From contig DIUT01000041.1 of assembly GCA_002423105.1 (NCBI GenBank), positions 11,120 to 70,444 on the forward strand: a DNA stretch of 59,325 bases, in the 5' to 3' direction. Below, one piece after another: positions 1-7,557 of the stretch. A program made the position numbers and the translations under genes. The notes beneath the pieces are model-generated. The model saw only the letters and a program-made list of their open reading frames with translations. It was not told the origin of the DNA and made no database searches. Numbering within the stretch: the first letter of the stretch is position 1; each line of letters starts with the position of its first letter. The DNA comes from Geobacter sp. UBA6151. Its GTDB lineage: Bacteria; Desulfobacterota; Desulfuromonadia; Geobacterales; Pseudopelobacteraceae.

Positions 1-141
1 GTCAGCCGCTGGCGCAAGGGATTCGGGCAGCTGGAGAAGGACGAGTTCATCGAGAACATCCCCTACCAGGAAACCCGCGACTACGTGAAGAAGATCGTCG
101 CCTCCATCGGCATTTATCAGGCATTGTACAAAATTCAGTAG
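1..141 (+). CDS. Soluble lytic murein transglycosylase, C-terminal end (partial)
   Basis: The window opens inside a reading frame whose last 46 residues are visible. They include FIENIPYQETRDYVKKI, the tail typical of Slt70-type soluble lytic transglycosylases, in which Pro and Tyr of the IPYxETRxYV motif lie just after the catalytic domain. These periplasmic enzymes cleave the glycan strands of peptidoglycan between MurNAc and GlcNAc. The catalytic glutamate lies upstream, outside the window. The stop codon is followed after 10 bp by the deacetylase start, so the two cell-wall genes may be cotranscribed. The family call rests on a short motif only. Confidence 0.7.
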   Translation, partial: VSRWRKGFGQLEKDEFIENIPYQETRDYVKKIVASIGIYQALYKIQ

Positions 142-151
142 GAGCCCCGCC

Positions 152-943
152 ATGACGCGTACCCTGATGTTCAGTATCCTGCTGTTGGTACTCACCAGCG
201 CCATTGCCGCCGCCGACCCCACGGAAGATGCCGGACAACTGGCAGCCCGCATTGCCGCTACCTATACCGGAAAAACACCGCGCCAGTGGGGTGAGAATGT
301 CACCGGCGTCAGGACCCGTCTGGCAACAGATAAGAAGGTACTGGCGCTGACCCTGGATGCCTGCGGCTCGGCAAAAGGGAAAGGGGTTGACCGTAATCTG
401 ATCGATTTTCTGGTACAGGAACAGATACCTGCCACGCTGTTCATCAATGCCCGCTGGATTGACGCCAACCCGGAACTGTTCAGGCAACTGGCCGCACAAC
501 CGCTTTTCGAAATAGCCAACCACGGCATGTGGCACAAACCAGCCTCGGTGAACGGACGCTCCGTCTACGGCATTGACGGCACACGGGATGTAAAGGAACT
601 GGTCCAGGAAATTGAGCTGAATGCGCAAAAAATTGAAGGAATCACCGGTAAGCGCCCCCGACTATACCGCTCCGGCACCGCCTTTTACGATGAACTGGCA
701 GTCAGCATCAGCAATGAGTTAGGACACGAGGTAGCCGGATTTTCAGTATTGGGTGATGCAGGGGCAACGTTGCCGGCCGACAAGGTCAAGGTAGCGCTAT
801 TGTCTTCAAAGCCTGGGGATATCATCATCGCCCACATGAACCATCCGGAAGCAGGCACCGGACCCGGCATCATGGCGGCGATTCCCGAGTTACGGAAACA
901 AGGGTTCCGCTTTGTCAGGATGTCTGAGTATCCGTTGAAATAA
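152..943 (+). CDS. Polysaccharide deacetylase (NodB-fold) family exported protein
   Basis: A hydrophobic stretch at residues 4-20 ending in AIAAA looks like a cleavable signal peptide, so the protein is probably periplasmic. The NodB homology region starts at TLDACG (about 67-72) in place of the textbook TFDDGP. The first Asp (D69) is kept and the second, normally a zinc ligand, is Ala. The zinc-binding H-x3-H motif is present at H124/H128 (NHGMWH), and an RSG motif near 168 corresponds to motif 3. The family hydrolyses N- or O-acetyl groups of polysaccharides, including peptidoglycan. The DAC variant occurs in a recognised subgroup, so activity is possible but substrate is unknown. The gene sits 10 bp after a lytic transglycosylase, fitting a cell-wall role. 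Confidence 0.8.
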   Translation: MTRTLMFSILLLVLTSAIAAADPTEDAGQLAARIAATYTGKTPRQWGENVTGVRTRLATDKKVLALTLDACGSAKGKGVDRNLIDFLVQEQIPATLFINARWIDANPELFRQLAAQPLFEIANHGMWHKPASVNGRSVYGIDGTRDVKELVQEIELNAQKIEGITGKRPRLYRSGTAFYDELAVSISNELGHEVAGFSVLGDAGATLPADKVKVALLSSKPGDIIIAHMNHPEAGTGPGIMAAIPELRKQGFRFVRMSEYPLK

Positions 944-968
944 ACAGGGACAAAAACAACGCACGGCA

Positions 969-1685
969 ATGACGAAAAAATCTATTTACCTTATCCAGAA
1001 TGACCCGGAAGTGCCGCCCGGAAACATCACGGACACCTTTGGCAACTATGGTGTATCCTTTCAGACGCTGCATCCGTACAAGGATGCCCCGCTGCCGAGG
1101 CCGACTGACATTGCCGCCTTGATCGTGCTGGGGGGCAGCATGAGTGCCAATGACGACCTGCGCCACCCCTTTCTTACCCCACTCAAAGACTTGATCCGTA
1201 CTGTTGCACTAACCGGCATTCCCTATCTCGGCATCTGCCTGGGGGGGCAGCTGCTGGCCGCAGCCCTGGGGGCACCAGTTGTCCAGCAGCGATGGGAAGA
1301 GTTGGGAATGTGCGAAGTAGCCCTGACGCACGAAGGGGGAGCCGATCCGCTTTTTGCAGATGCCGGTTCCCCCTTCATCACCTTCCAGTGGCACCATGAC
1401 AGCTTTGACCTGCCCGATGGCGCCCGCCTTCTGGCAACATCAGCCGCCTGCCCAAATCAAGCCTTCCGCGTAGGGAGCGCTGCCTGGGGTCTCCAGTTTC
1501 ATCCGGAAGTAAATGAGGCGATCATCCGGGACTGGTGCGCCTGGGATGCGGAAACTGCGGGCCGCACAGAAGGGCTGGTTGCTGATTTCGGGAAGCAGCA
1601 AGCGACATATGCTGCAACCGCGCACAAACTGGTCCTGAATTTTCTCCAGCAAACAGATACCCCACAAACGATTTCGCGTACGTAG
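969..1685 (+). CDS. Class I glutamine amidotransferase (GMP synthase-like)
   Basis: A 238-residue stand-alone class I glutamine amidotransferase domain. The nucleophile is C90 in the elbow GICLGGQ, and the His-Glu pair of the triad is at H178/E180 in QFHPEV. Proteins of this size without a synthetase domain are usually annotated GMP synthase-like or YfeJ-like; some act on gamma-glutamyl compounds. No synthetase partner is adjacent, so the acceptor substrate is unknown. The gene starts 25 bp after the deacetylase and may share its transcript. It converges on the HTH-PAS-GGDEF gene with a 47 bp gap in which I see no convincing terminator. Confidence 0.8.
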   Translation: MTKKSIYLIQNDPEVPPGNITDTFGNYGVSFQTLHPYKDAPLPRPTDIAALIVLGGSMSANDDLRHPFLTPLKDLIRTVALTGIPYLGICLGGQLLAAALGAPVVQQRWEELGMCEVALTHEGGADPLFADAGSPFITFQWHHDSFDLPDGARLLATSAACPNQAFRVGSAAWGLQFHPEVNEAIIRDWCAWDAETAGRTEGLVADFGKQQATYAATAHKLVLNFLQQTDTPQTISRT

Positions 1686-1732
1686 TGCCGATTCCCGAAA
1701 AGCTCTTACGTGCTCTCTTCCTGAAACATTAT

Positions 1733-3223
1733 CTATGGCATACCATGCTCACCGTAAAGACCCACAACTCTGTTAACCTGATTATGCTGCTGCAACAGTT
1801 CGTTACTTACCCGCAACAGGCATTCAACTCCCTGGTGCGCCTCGGACAGCACTGCTCCGGCAATACTTACCGTACAGGAAAAGGCACTTCCCAGCCCGGT
1901 AAAGGTCAGCTCTGAAACCTGGCGACGTATGCGCTCTGCCACTTGGCAGGCGCCATGATGGTCCGCCTCGGGCAACAGCAACGCGAATGAATCGCCGTCA
2001 ACCCGTGCCAGAATATCGGTGGTCCGCATCTGTAAGCGGCAGACCTGCACAACCTGACGCAGCACATCATCACCGACCGGATGGCCATGGCACTGGTTCA
2101 CCCTGTTCAGCGCATTGATGTCAAGCAGCAACAGGGTTATGGGACGGCCATAGCGCCGGGCCATGGAAACTTCGCGCCCGCCAAGATTGATCAGCATACG
2201 GCGGTTATAAGCTCCGGTCAGGCTGTCCAGCACCGCATAGTGATACAGTTCTTCATCCAGCTCCTTTTGGCGGGTAATATCCTCCTTGACCGCCACGTAG
2301 TGCGTAATAACCGCTTCCGAATCAAAGATTGGAGAAATCCGCAGATGTTCCCAGTACTGGCTGCCATCCTTGCGGCGGTTATACAGTTCTCCACTCCACT
2401 CACGTCCCTGACGTATGGTATCCCAAAGATGGGCATGCACGGTCGGCTTGGTATGGTCAGATTTGAAGATGCGCGGGTTCTGACCGATCACCTCCTCGGC
2501 ACTGTACCCGGTCAGTTCAAAAATCTTGTCGCTCACATATTTGATGGTACCGTCAATATCGGTGATGACCAACAGGTTCGGGTTCTGGTTGATGGCCGCA
2601 AAGAATTTGGCCACCTGTAACTCCTTCTGCATCCGCGGTGCCAGATTCTGCGCCATCATCACCAGACAACGCTCTTTTTTACGCACGATCAGGGTCATCG
2701 TGCAGTGGAACCAGAACTCCCTGCCGTTTGACGCTAACATTTTAAAATCGCCGGACTGCTCCTTGCCGGATCGCAGCACCGCTTCCGCCATCTCCAACAG
2801 GCCCGATTCGCGCCAGCCGGGCAGCTCACGGAAATTTTCTCCGTACACGTTCTTCTTTCCGCTCCCCATCAGAGAGTTCATCGCTTCGTTACAGAGAATG
2901 CACTCACCATTGTTGCGGTAAACGGCAATCGCCACGGATGCCAAGCGAACCACCTGCTTGTCCAGATCAAGCACCTGGGTCAAATCATTTTGGGATGGGG
3001 ATTTTTTTAACCGGTAACTGTCGGCAAAGCGGTAACTCATCTGGTCGCGGTCAAAGTAGATCGGGTAGCCCGCAGCCTGAAGGCTTTCAAGGTAACGGTA
3101 CACGGACCGTTCGCCGACATGCAGATCCCTGGCCAGACTGCCCACCGTCACCCGCTCGCCATTGCTCAGCTTGCGTAAAATAGCCGTCAGCGAGTCAATT
3201 TTATTGCCATACTTGTAGCTCAT
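1733..3223 (-). CDS. HTH-PAS-PAS-GGDEF protein with degenerate active site
   Basis: Residues 1-60 form a winged-helix HTH of the DeoR/HTH_11 type (TVGSLARDLHVGERSVYRYLESLQ). Two PAS domains follow (about 90-190 and 205-325, the second with the sequence VIGQNPRIFKSDHT common in PAS sensors) and then a GGDEF domain. The signature GG[DE]EF reads DGDSF (409-413), so diguanylate cyclase activity is doubtful. The product-binding I-site RxxD is intact (RTTD, 400-403). I infer a c-di-GMP-responsive transcription factor or receptor rather than an enzyme. Fusion of a WYL-type HTH to PAS-GGDEF is uncommon. It is the last gene of a unit with the STAS, PP2C and chemoreceptor genes; the gap to the STAS gene is 22 bp. 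Confidence 0.85.
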   Translation of the reverse strand: MSYKYGNKIDSLTAILRKLSNGERVTVGSLARDLHVGERSVYRYLESLQAAGYPIYFDRDQMSYRFADSYRLKKSPSQNDLTQVLDLDKQVVRLASVAIAVYRNNGECILCNEAMNSLMGSGKKNVYGENFRELPGWRESGLLEMAEAVLRSGKEQSGDFKMLASNGREFWFHCTMTLIVRKKERCLVMMAQNLAPRMQKELQVAKFFAAINQNPNLLVITDIDGTIKYVSDKIFELTGYSAEEVIGQNPRIFKSDHTKPTVHAHLWDTIRQGREWSGELYNRRKDGSQYWEHLRISPIFDSEAVITHYVAVKEDITRQKELDEELYHYAVLDSLTGAYNRRMLINLGGREVSMARRYGRPITLLLLDINALNRVNQCHGHPVGDDVLRQVVQVCRLQMRTTDILARVDGDSFALLLPEADHHGACQVAERIRRQVSELTFTGLGSAFSCTVSIAGAVLSEAHQGVECLLRVSNELLQQHNQVNRVVGLYGEHGMP

Positions 3224-3245
3224 GCTGATTGATCCGTTTCAGGTA

Positions 3246-3542
3246 TTACCGTTCCCTGACACCAAACTGTTCCGTCAGTTGCAGTTCATCCAGCAGTTCA
3301 CGCAACCGCTGGTCTCCGGCAATAACGTTCAGCTGCACTTTGTCCCGGTTTACCAGTTTCATCAGATAGCCAATCACCGCCGACGGCATGGCAAAGGAAT
3401 CGGGAATCCTCAGCATGATGCCGGAGCCCCCTCCGTCAACCAGCTTCTGAACCGCTGCCCGCAGGGCAATGCTGTCGTCAATGGTCTTGATGTTACCGCT
3501 GACAGTCAACTCCGTTGCACTCTTCTGTTCAATGGTCATCAT
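3246..3542 (-). CDS. STAS-domain protein, probable anti-sigma-factor antagonist (RsbV-like)
   Basis: A 98-residue single-domain protein with alternating strand/helix pattern of STAS domains: N-terminal strands (LTVSGNI), a polar loop, and a hydrophobic strand (GIMLRIPDSF) where SpoIIAA/RsbV proteins carry the phosphorylatable Ser/Thr. The exact serine is uncertain; S at about 54-59 in PDSFAMPS is the best candidate. Its start overlaps the stop of the upstream PP2C/kinase gene by 4 bp (ATGA), which implies translational coupling. Known partner-switch modules pair a SpoIIE-type phosphatase, an RsbW-type kinase and an RsbV-type STAS protein, exactly the set seen here. The final target (sigma factor, GGDEF protein or receptor) is not shown by the sequence. 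Confidence 0.75.
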   Translation of the reverse strand: MMTIEQKSATELTVSGNIKTIDDSIALRAAVQKLVDGGGSGIMLRIPDSFAMPSAVIGYLMKLVNRDKVQLNVIAGDQRLRELLDELQLTEQFGVRER

Positions 3543-5227
3543 ACATCCTCCTTGGTAAACATCTGCATCAGTAATATGCGGTTGCCCGCCGGGTTGCGCC
3601 GCACCAGATCAACCGAACGTTTCATCAGGGCATATCCCCGGCCGCTCGGAGCAGTACGGCATTCTCCCTGCATGGTCCGCTGCTCATCCATCCCCGGTCC
3701 CGGGTCAGTCACTTCCGCCCAGACCTGCAAACAGCCCTGTCGTTGCACAGAATTGACCGCAACCAAAATATCTTCACCTGCCTGAGGCAGGGCAGTCATA
3801 ATCAGATCGTCATATTCACCGGCCAACAGCAACCGTTTCTTGTCCGTTCCCATCCGCAGACAGCCATGCTCAAAAGCGTTCATGAGCGCCTCACCCAGAG
3901 CAAGGTCCAACCGTTCCAGCCGCTCTCCAGCCAGACCCGCAGCTTCGAGATATTCCCGCACCTGCCGTTGCAGTCCGGCTACACCGGACACGGTTCCGGG
4001 AGCAGCGAAATTGAGGAAGGACAGACCGGCAGTTCCTTCAGCCTTCATCAGGCGAATCAGGGTGACGTCGTCATCATCATCATCCGGGTCACAAAAACCC
4101 AGGAACAGATCAAAAAGATCCCTGGCCGTACCGCTACCGGCCAGATCGTCCGGCAGGCGGCCACAGTATGCGCCACCCCCCTTCATCGGGGCATCTCCCA
4201 AGCCATCCGTCGCCATCAACAAATCACTGACACCGTGCAATGAGAGTTCCTGTATCCGGACCTGCTCCGTAAAGGCGGTCAGTGGCGGATTGGCGCCGCG
4301 AACCCGCTCCGGCATCCCGTCCCGCACCAGCAAAAGCGGCGGCATGCCGCAGGAAGCGATTCGTACTGTCTGCGCAATGGGATCAAGCTGCAAAATCACG
4401 CAACTGAATACCTCATCCTCAAGCAGGTTGCGCCCGGCGTAACGCACCGTATGCTGAACAAGCTCTGAAAAGGAGAGCGGAGTGCAGGCACAACCATCAA
4501 CGGAATGATTAAAAAACGAGGTGGTCAACATCGAGGTAACGGAAGCGGAAAGCCCGTGTCCCATAGCATCAGCAAGAAACACCAGCAGCGTGTCCTGTTC
4601 AGCACGGCGGATGGAAAAACTGTCACCGGACATGATATCCTTGGGCCGGTGCGCTATGTCCACAGCCCAGCCGCCACCTTGCGGCACGGGAATGAACAGC
4701 TCCTCCAGCATGTTACGGACGATATGCTGTTCCTTGCGGCGGGCCAGCTCCTCCTGGCGGGAGTGATACCGGTCACGGTATCTGAGTAGCTCCAGCTCCT
4801 TGCGCCGGGCTTCACGGGCCATCCGTTCCAGCGAAATTTCCCGGGCAACCGCCAGCAAAGCACGGTGCACCGAATCGCGGTCCAGCGGTTTGGCCAGAAA
4901 TTTTGAAGCTCCCAGGTTAATCGCCTCCACCAGATGCACATGCTCCAACGAGGCGGTCATCAACACCACCGGGGTCTTCTGGTCGTTTTCGCGGATCTTG
5001 CGCAGCATGGAGATACCGTCCATAAACGGCATCATCAGATCGGTCACCACAATGGAGGGTTTATGCTCCTGAAACAACCGCAACCCCTCGACACCGTTGG
5101 ATGCCCCGTAACGCACGTTGAAGAGCGGTTCCAGCATCTTCTCGATGATGGCGCTGCCAATGGGGTCATCCTCAACGAACAGCACCGAAAGCCCTTCCGT
5201 ATACTCTTTGAAACCGGTATCAGGCAT
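3539..5227 (-). CDS. Receiver-PP2C (SpoIIE)-HATPase fusion, RsbU/RsbW-like regulator
   Basis: Three modules in one chain. Residues 12-130 are a response-regulator receiver with acidic pocket (EDD, 20-22), phospho-acceptor D63 (VTDLMMP) and conserved Lys in AKPL. Residues about 185-390 are a SpoIIE-type Ser/Thr phosphatase, with metal-ligand motifs SGDSF, ADAMGHG and a C-terminal DDDVTL in an unusual run of Asp encoded by a GAT/GAC microsatellite-like stretch. Residues about 415-560 are an RsbW-type histidine-kinase-like ATPase (N-box EALMNAFEHG). A phosphatase and an anti-sigma kinase in one protein, controlled by phosphorylation, is a known architecture (HsbR-like). It starts 3 bp after the chemoreceptor gene and overlaps the STAS gene, so a phospho-signal probably sets the STAS protein's phosphorylation state. 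Confidence 0.88.
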   Translation of the reverse strand: MPDTGFKEYTEGLSVLFVEDDPIGSAIIEKMLEPLFNVRYGASNGVEGLRLFQEHKPSIVVTDLMMPFMDGISMLRKIRENDQKTPVVLMTASLEHVHLVEAINLGASKFLAKPLDRDSVHRALLAVAREISLERMAREARRKELELLRYRDRYHSRQEELARRKEQHIVRNMLEELFIPVPQGGGWAVDIAHRPKDIMSGDSFSIRRAEQDTLLVFLADAMGHGLSASVTSMLTTSFFNHSVDGCACTPLSFSELVQHTVRYAGRNLLEDEVFSCVILQLDPIAQTVRIASCGMPPLLLVRDGMPERVRGANPPLTAFTEQVRIQELSLHGVSDLLMATDGLGDAPMKGGGAYCGRLPDDLAGSGTARDLFDLFLGFCDPDDDDDDVTLIRLMKAEGTAGLSFLNFAAPGTVSGVAGLQRQVREYLEAAGLAGERLERLDLALGEALMNAFEHGCLRMGTDKKRLLLAGEYDDLIMTALPQAGEDILVAVNSVQRQGCLQVWAEVTDPGPGMDEQRTMQGECRTAPSGRGYALMKRSVDLVRRNPAGNRILLMQMFTKEDV

Positions 5228-5230
5228 GGA

Positions 5231-6838
5231 TCAGCACCGGAATTTCCCCAGGGTATCCCGCAGGTTTTCTGATTTTTTGGCCATGGAGGCTGATACCTCC
5301 TCCACCTCAATGGCTACCGAACGGTTCTGATCGGCAATCCTGGTCATTTTTTCCATCTGCTCCATCAACTGCTTGGTGCGAGTGGCAATAAATGTGCTCT
5401 TCTTCACCAGGTCGGACGATATGTTCACCGCCCCTGACAGACGGTTGCCCGATTCATCGGCGGCAACCACCAACCCCCTGGTGGATTCCGAAATCCCCAG
5501 CATCCGGCGCGAACTCTGCTCACTCTCGCCGTACAGCTCCTCAACTCCGTTTACAACACTGGTCACGCTCTGGTTGATCTGGGAAAGAGAACTCTGGGTC
5601 TTGGCAGCCAGTTGCCGCACCTCGTCCGCCACAACGGCAAAGCCACGCCCCATCTCACCGGCGCGGGCGGCTTCGATGGACGCATTCAGAGCCAGCAGAT
5701 TGGTCTGATCGGCAATATCCGAGATAATCTCCAGCACCTCCCGGATTTTACCAGCGTTGGTGGCCAGCTGGTGCATCCTGGCGGCCAACTCCCGCTGATT
5801 GTCCGCCTCGCCGATGATAACACCGGCTGCGGTATTCAGATCGTTGACAAAACGCTGCATCATATCCCTGGTGGCTTCAATGGTCTCGGTGGTATTGATG
5901 GCCATCTCTTCCGTCATATCAAGGTTCTGCCCAACTTCCTGGGCCAGCGAACCGCTCTCTATGACAATATCGGACTGTTGCTGTACCGTACCGCTCAGGT
6001 TACCGGCAATATGGGAAAGCTCCTGACTGGCTACGGCGGTTTCCATGGCAGTTTCCTTGGCGGTGATCACACTCTGCTGCACCTTGACAATAAAACTGTC
6101 GATGAAGTTGGCGGCATCACCGATTTCGTCAGCCCGGTTCATATTGAGGCGCTTGGTCAGGTCACCATCGCCGTGGGCCAAGTCACCCGCTACCTGTATC
6201 ATTTTTTCCAGGGGAGTCACGATCATCAAGGAAGAAACATAGAACAGCACCAAAAAACCTAGTGCAATCAAAGAGATGAAAGCTCCAACAACATGCATGC
6301 CGGTTTTGAGTGTTTTCTGCGTATCGCTGGTGCGTTTTTCAAGGTGATGTTTTTCCTTGGCCAACTGGGTTTTAATACTCTCCTGCGCCTGACGCAGAGC
6401 TGGCAGCGCCTTTTCTTCAAACAGTCCGGCAGCCTTACTGTCCGCGCCGCTGTTGCGCACCTCAAAGGCCTGCCTTATGGCGCTGTCGAACGTGCCAAAA
6501 GCACTCTCCACAGCTTTTTTCGTCTCCACCATTTCCGCGTCTTTGAACTTATCCAAACGGGTCAAAGCGCTTTGAAACGCCTGACGGGCCTGCTCAAACT
6601 CTTTTACCCCGGCCTGGCTGTCTTCAAAAAACACTTTACCGACTGCCAGCTCTGCCTGGAAACTTGCCGAATGCAGTTCATGCATGATCTCCAGAGTCGC
6701 AACATCCTCATGCAGCAGGGTTTGCAGCGTGCTCCCAAAATAGCGGTCAGCTCCCAGCACAACCCCGATCAGCACCAGCATGATCAGAGTAACCCCGGCG
6801 GCCCCCAGCTTGAATGATGTCCTGATACGCATGAACAT
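5231..6838 (-). CDS. Methyl-accepting chemotaxis protein, four-helix-bundle sensor type
   Basis: TM1 lies at about 10-28 and TM2 at about 187-210, enclosing a periplasmic helical region of the 4HB_MCP type (coiled-coil pattern, 30-185). A HAMP domain follows (about 211-265, with GDLAHGDGDLTKRL). The rest is the cytoplasmic helical hairpin with the canonical tip IADQTNLLALNASIEAARAGE. The start has a plausible Shine-Dalgarno (GAGGAG) 7-10 nt upstream. There is no cheA or cheW next to it; instead the next genes form a partner-switch module. The 164 bp in front of it hold inverted repeats that may be operator sites. It may signal through the Che proteins encoded elsewhere or through an unlinked kinase. 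Confidence 0.92.
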   Translation of the reverse strand: MFMRIRTSFKLGAAGVTLIMLVLIGVVLGADRYFGSTLQTLLHEDVATLEIMHELHSASFQAELAVGKVFFEDSQAGVKEFEQARQAFQSALTRLDKFKDAEMVETKKAVESAFGTFDSAIRQAFEVRNSGADSKAAGLFEEKALPALRQAQESIKTQLAKEKHHLEKRTSDTQKTLKTGMHVVGAFISLIALGFLVLFYVSSLMIVTPLEKMIQVAGDLAHGDGDLTKRLNMNRADEIGDAANFIDSFIVKVQQSVITAKETAMETAVASQELSHIAGNLSGTVQQQSDIVIESGSLAQEVGQNLDMTEEMAINTTETIEATRDMMQRFVNDLNTAAGVIIGEADNQRELAARMHQLATNAGKIREVLEIISDIADQTNLLALNASIEAARAGEMGRGFAVVADEVRQLAAKTQSSLSQINQSVTSVVNGVEELYGESEQSSRRMLGISESTRGLVVAADESGNRLSGAVNISSDLVKKSTFIATRTKQLMEQMEKMTRIADQNRSVAIEVEEVSASMAKKSENLRDTLGKFRC

Positions 6839-6955
6839 GGGTATAACTCCTCAATCTATGGATAACGCAACACCTTTGTCTTGTACCACAACCACTAAAA
6901 ATAACAAGGACCTCACGTGCAAAACTGCCGCCTGTGCAGGACCAGTTTTCGAACG

Positions 6956-6973
6956 GTTCACAAATGTGTGAAC
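6956..6973. promoter_or_regulatory. Inverted repeat GTTCACA-N4-TGTGAAC upstream of chemoreceptor
   Basis: Perfect 7 bp arms (GTTCACA/TGTGAAC) separated by 4 bp lie about 118 bp upstream of the chemoreceptor start, between it and the Hpt gene. The right arm also pairs with a second copy just downstream (TTCACA at about 6979-6984), so the TTCACA/TGTGAA half-site occurs three times in 30 bp. The pattern resembles a site for a dimeric CRP/FNR-type regulator, but the spacing is not the standard one. The operator function is inferred. Confidence 0.4.
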
Positions 6974-7002
6974 GTCATTCACACCGTTATGACTGTCTCG
7001 TC

Positions 7003-7386
7003 TCAAGCGTCATTTCCGCCACTTTGCACGAAGTCATCAAGCAACCGCAGGAGCGGTATCAAGGCCATCTCAAGATTATCCAGACATGGATTGCAGTCAC
7101 CAGCGCCATCCTGTCGCAGTAAACGTTCAAGTGTTGCGGCTGCCGCCGCAACCTCAACCGCCCCCACATTAGCGGCAGCCCCAACCAGGGCGTGGACCTG
7201 CATGATCGCTTCCTGGCGGTCTCCTTGCACCACAAGAGCCCGTATCCGCTCCGGCACATTCCCATAACTCTGTCTGAATTTTTCCAGGATCAGCGCAAGC
7301 AGTTCAGTGTTGCCGCCGACCCTATCAAATACACCATCAATATCCAGCACACTTTTGAATGCCTCAAAGCGACCGTCAACAAGCAT
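7003..7386 (-). CDS. Histidine phosphotransfer (Hpt) domain protein
   Basis: A 127-residue all-alpha protein with the Hpt signature around HALVGAAANVGA. The phospho-accepting His and the downstream Gly residues are kept, but the lysine of the HxLKG consensus is Val. The second in-frame ATG is chosen because the AGGAG is 7 nt from it and only 1 nt from the first ATG. Hpt proteins relay phosphoryl groups between hybrid kinases and receivers. A possible partner is the receiver at the N-terminus of the PP2C fusion encoded two genes downstream, but this is inference. It lies between two chemoreceptor genes with 164-171 bp gaps on both sides, so it may be monocistronic. Confidence 0.75.
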   Translation of the reverse strand: MLVDGRFEAFKSVLDIDGVFDRVGGNTELLALILEKFRQSYGNVPERIRALVVQGDRQEAIMQVHALVGAAANVGAVEVAAAAATLERLLRQDGAGDCNPCLDNLEMALIPLLRLLDDFVQSGGNDA

Positions 7387-7557
7387 GTTCATGCTCCTAT
7401 AAGGAAAGCAGATGATTTCAGCTCTTTGCAGGCTGTTTTAGGAAGGAGGGGCGGCAGATAGTGATATTCCACGCCCCTGGAAGGGACACCGTCAGCAACC
7501 TGACGGCAACATGTTATTCCAACTCCGGTCTGCGGTATCTAGCCGCCACCCGCAGCA

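Noticed and set aside
4070..4086. GTC/ATC trinucleotide run in the PP2C gene as a phase-variable repeat
   Set aside because: It codes for an acidic run next to the metal-binding Asp; a triplet repeat cannot shift the frame and is short.
7489..7506. CCGTCAG-CAAC-CTGACGG hairpin downstream of the GAF chemoreceptor gene as a terminator
   Set aside because: The stem is only 7 bp and no T run follows in either direction; kept only as a possible small structure.
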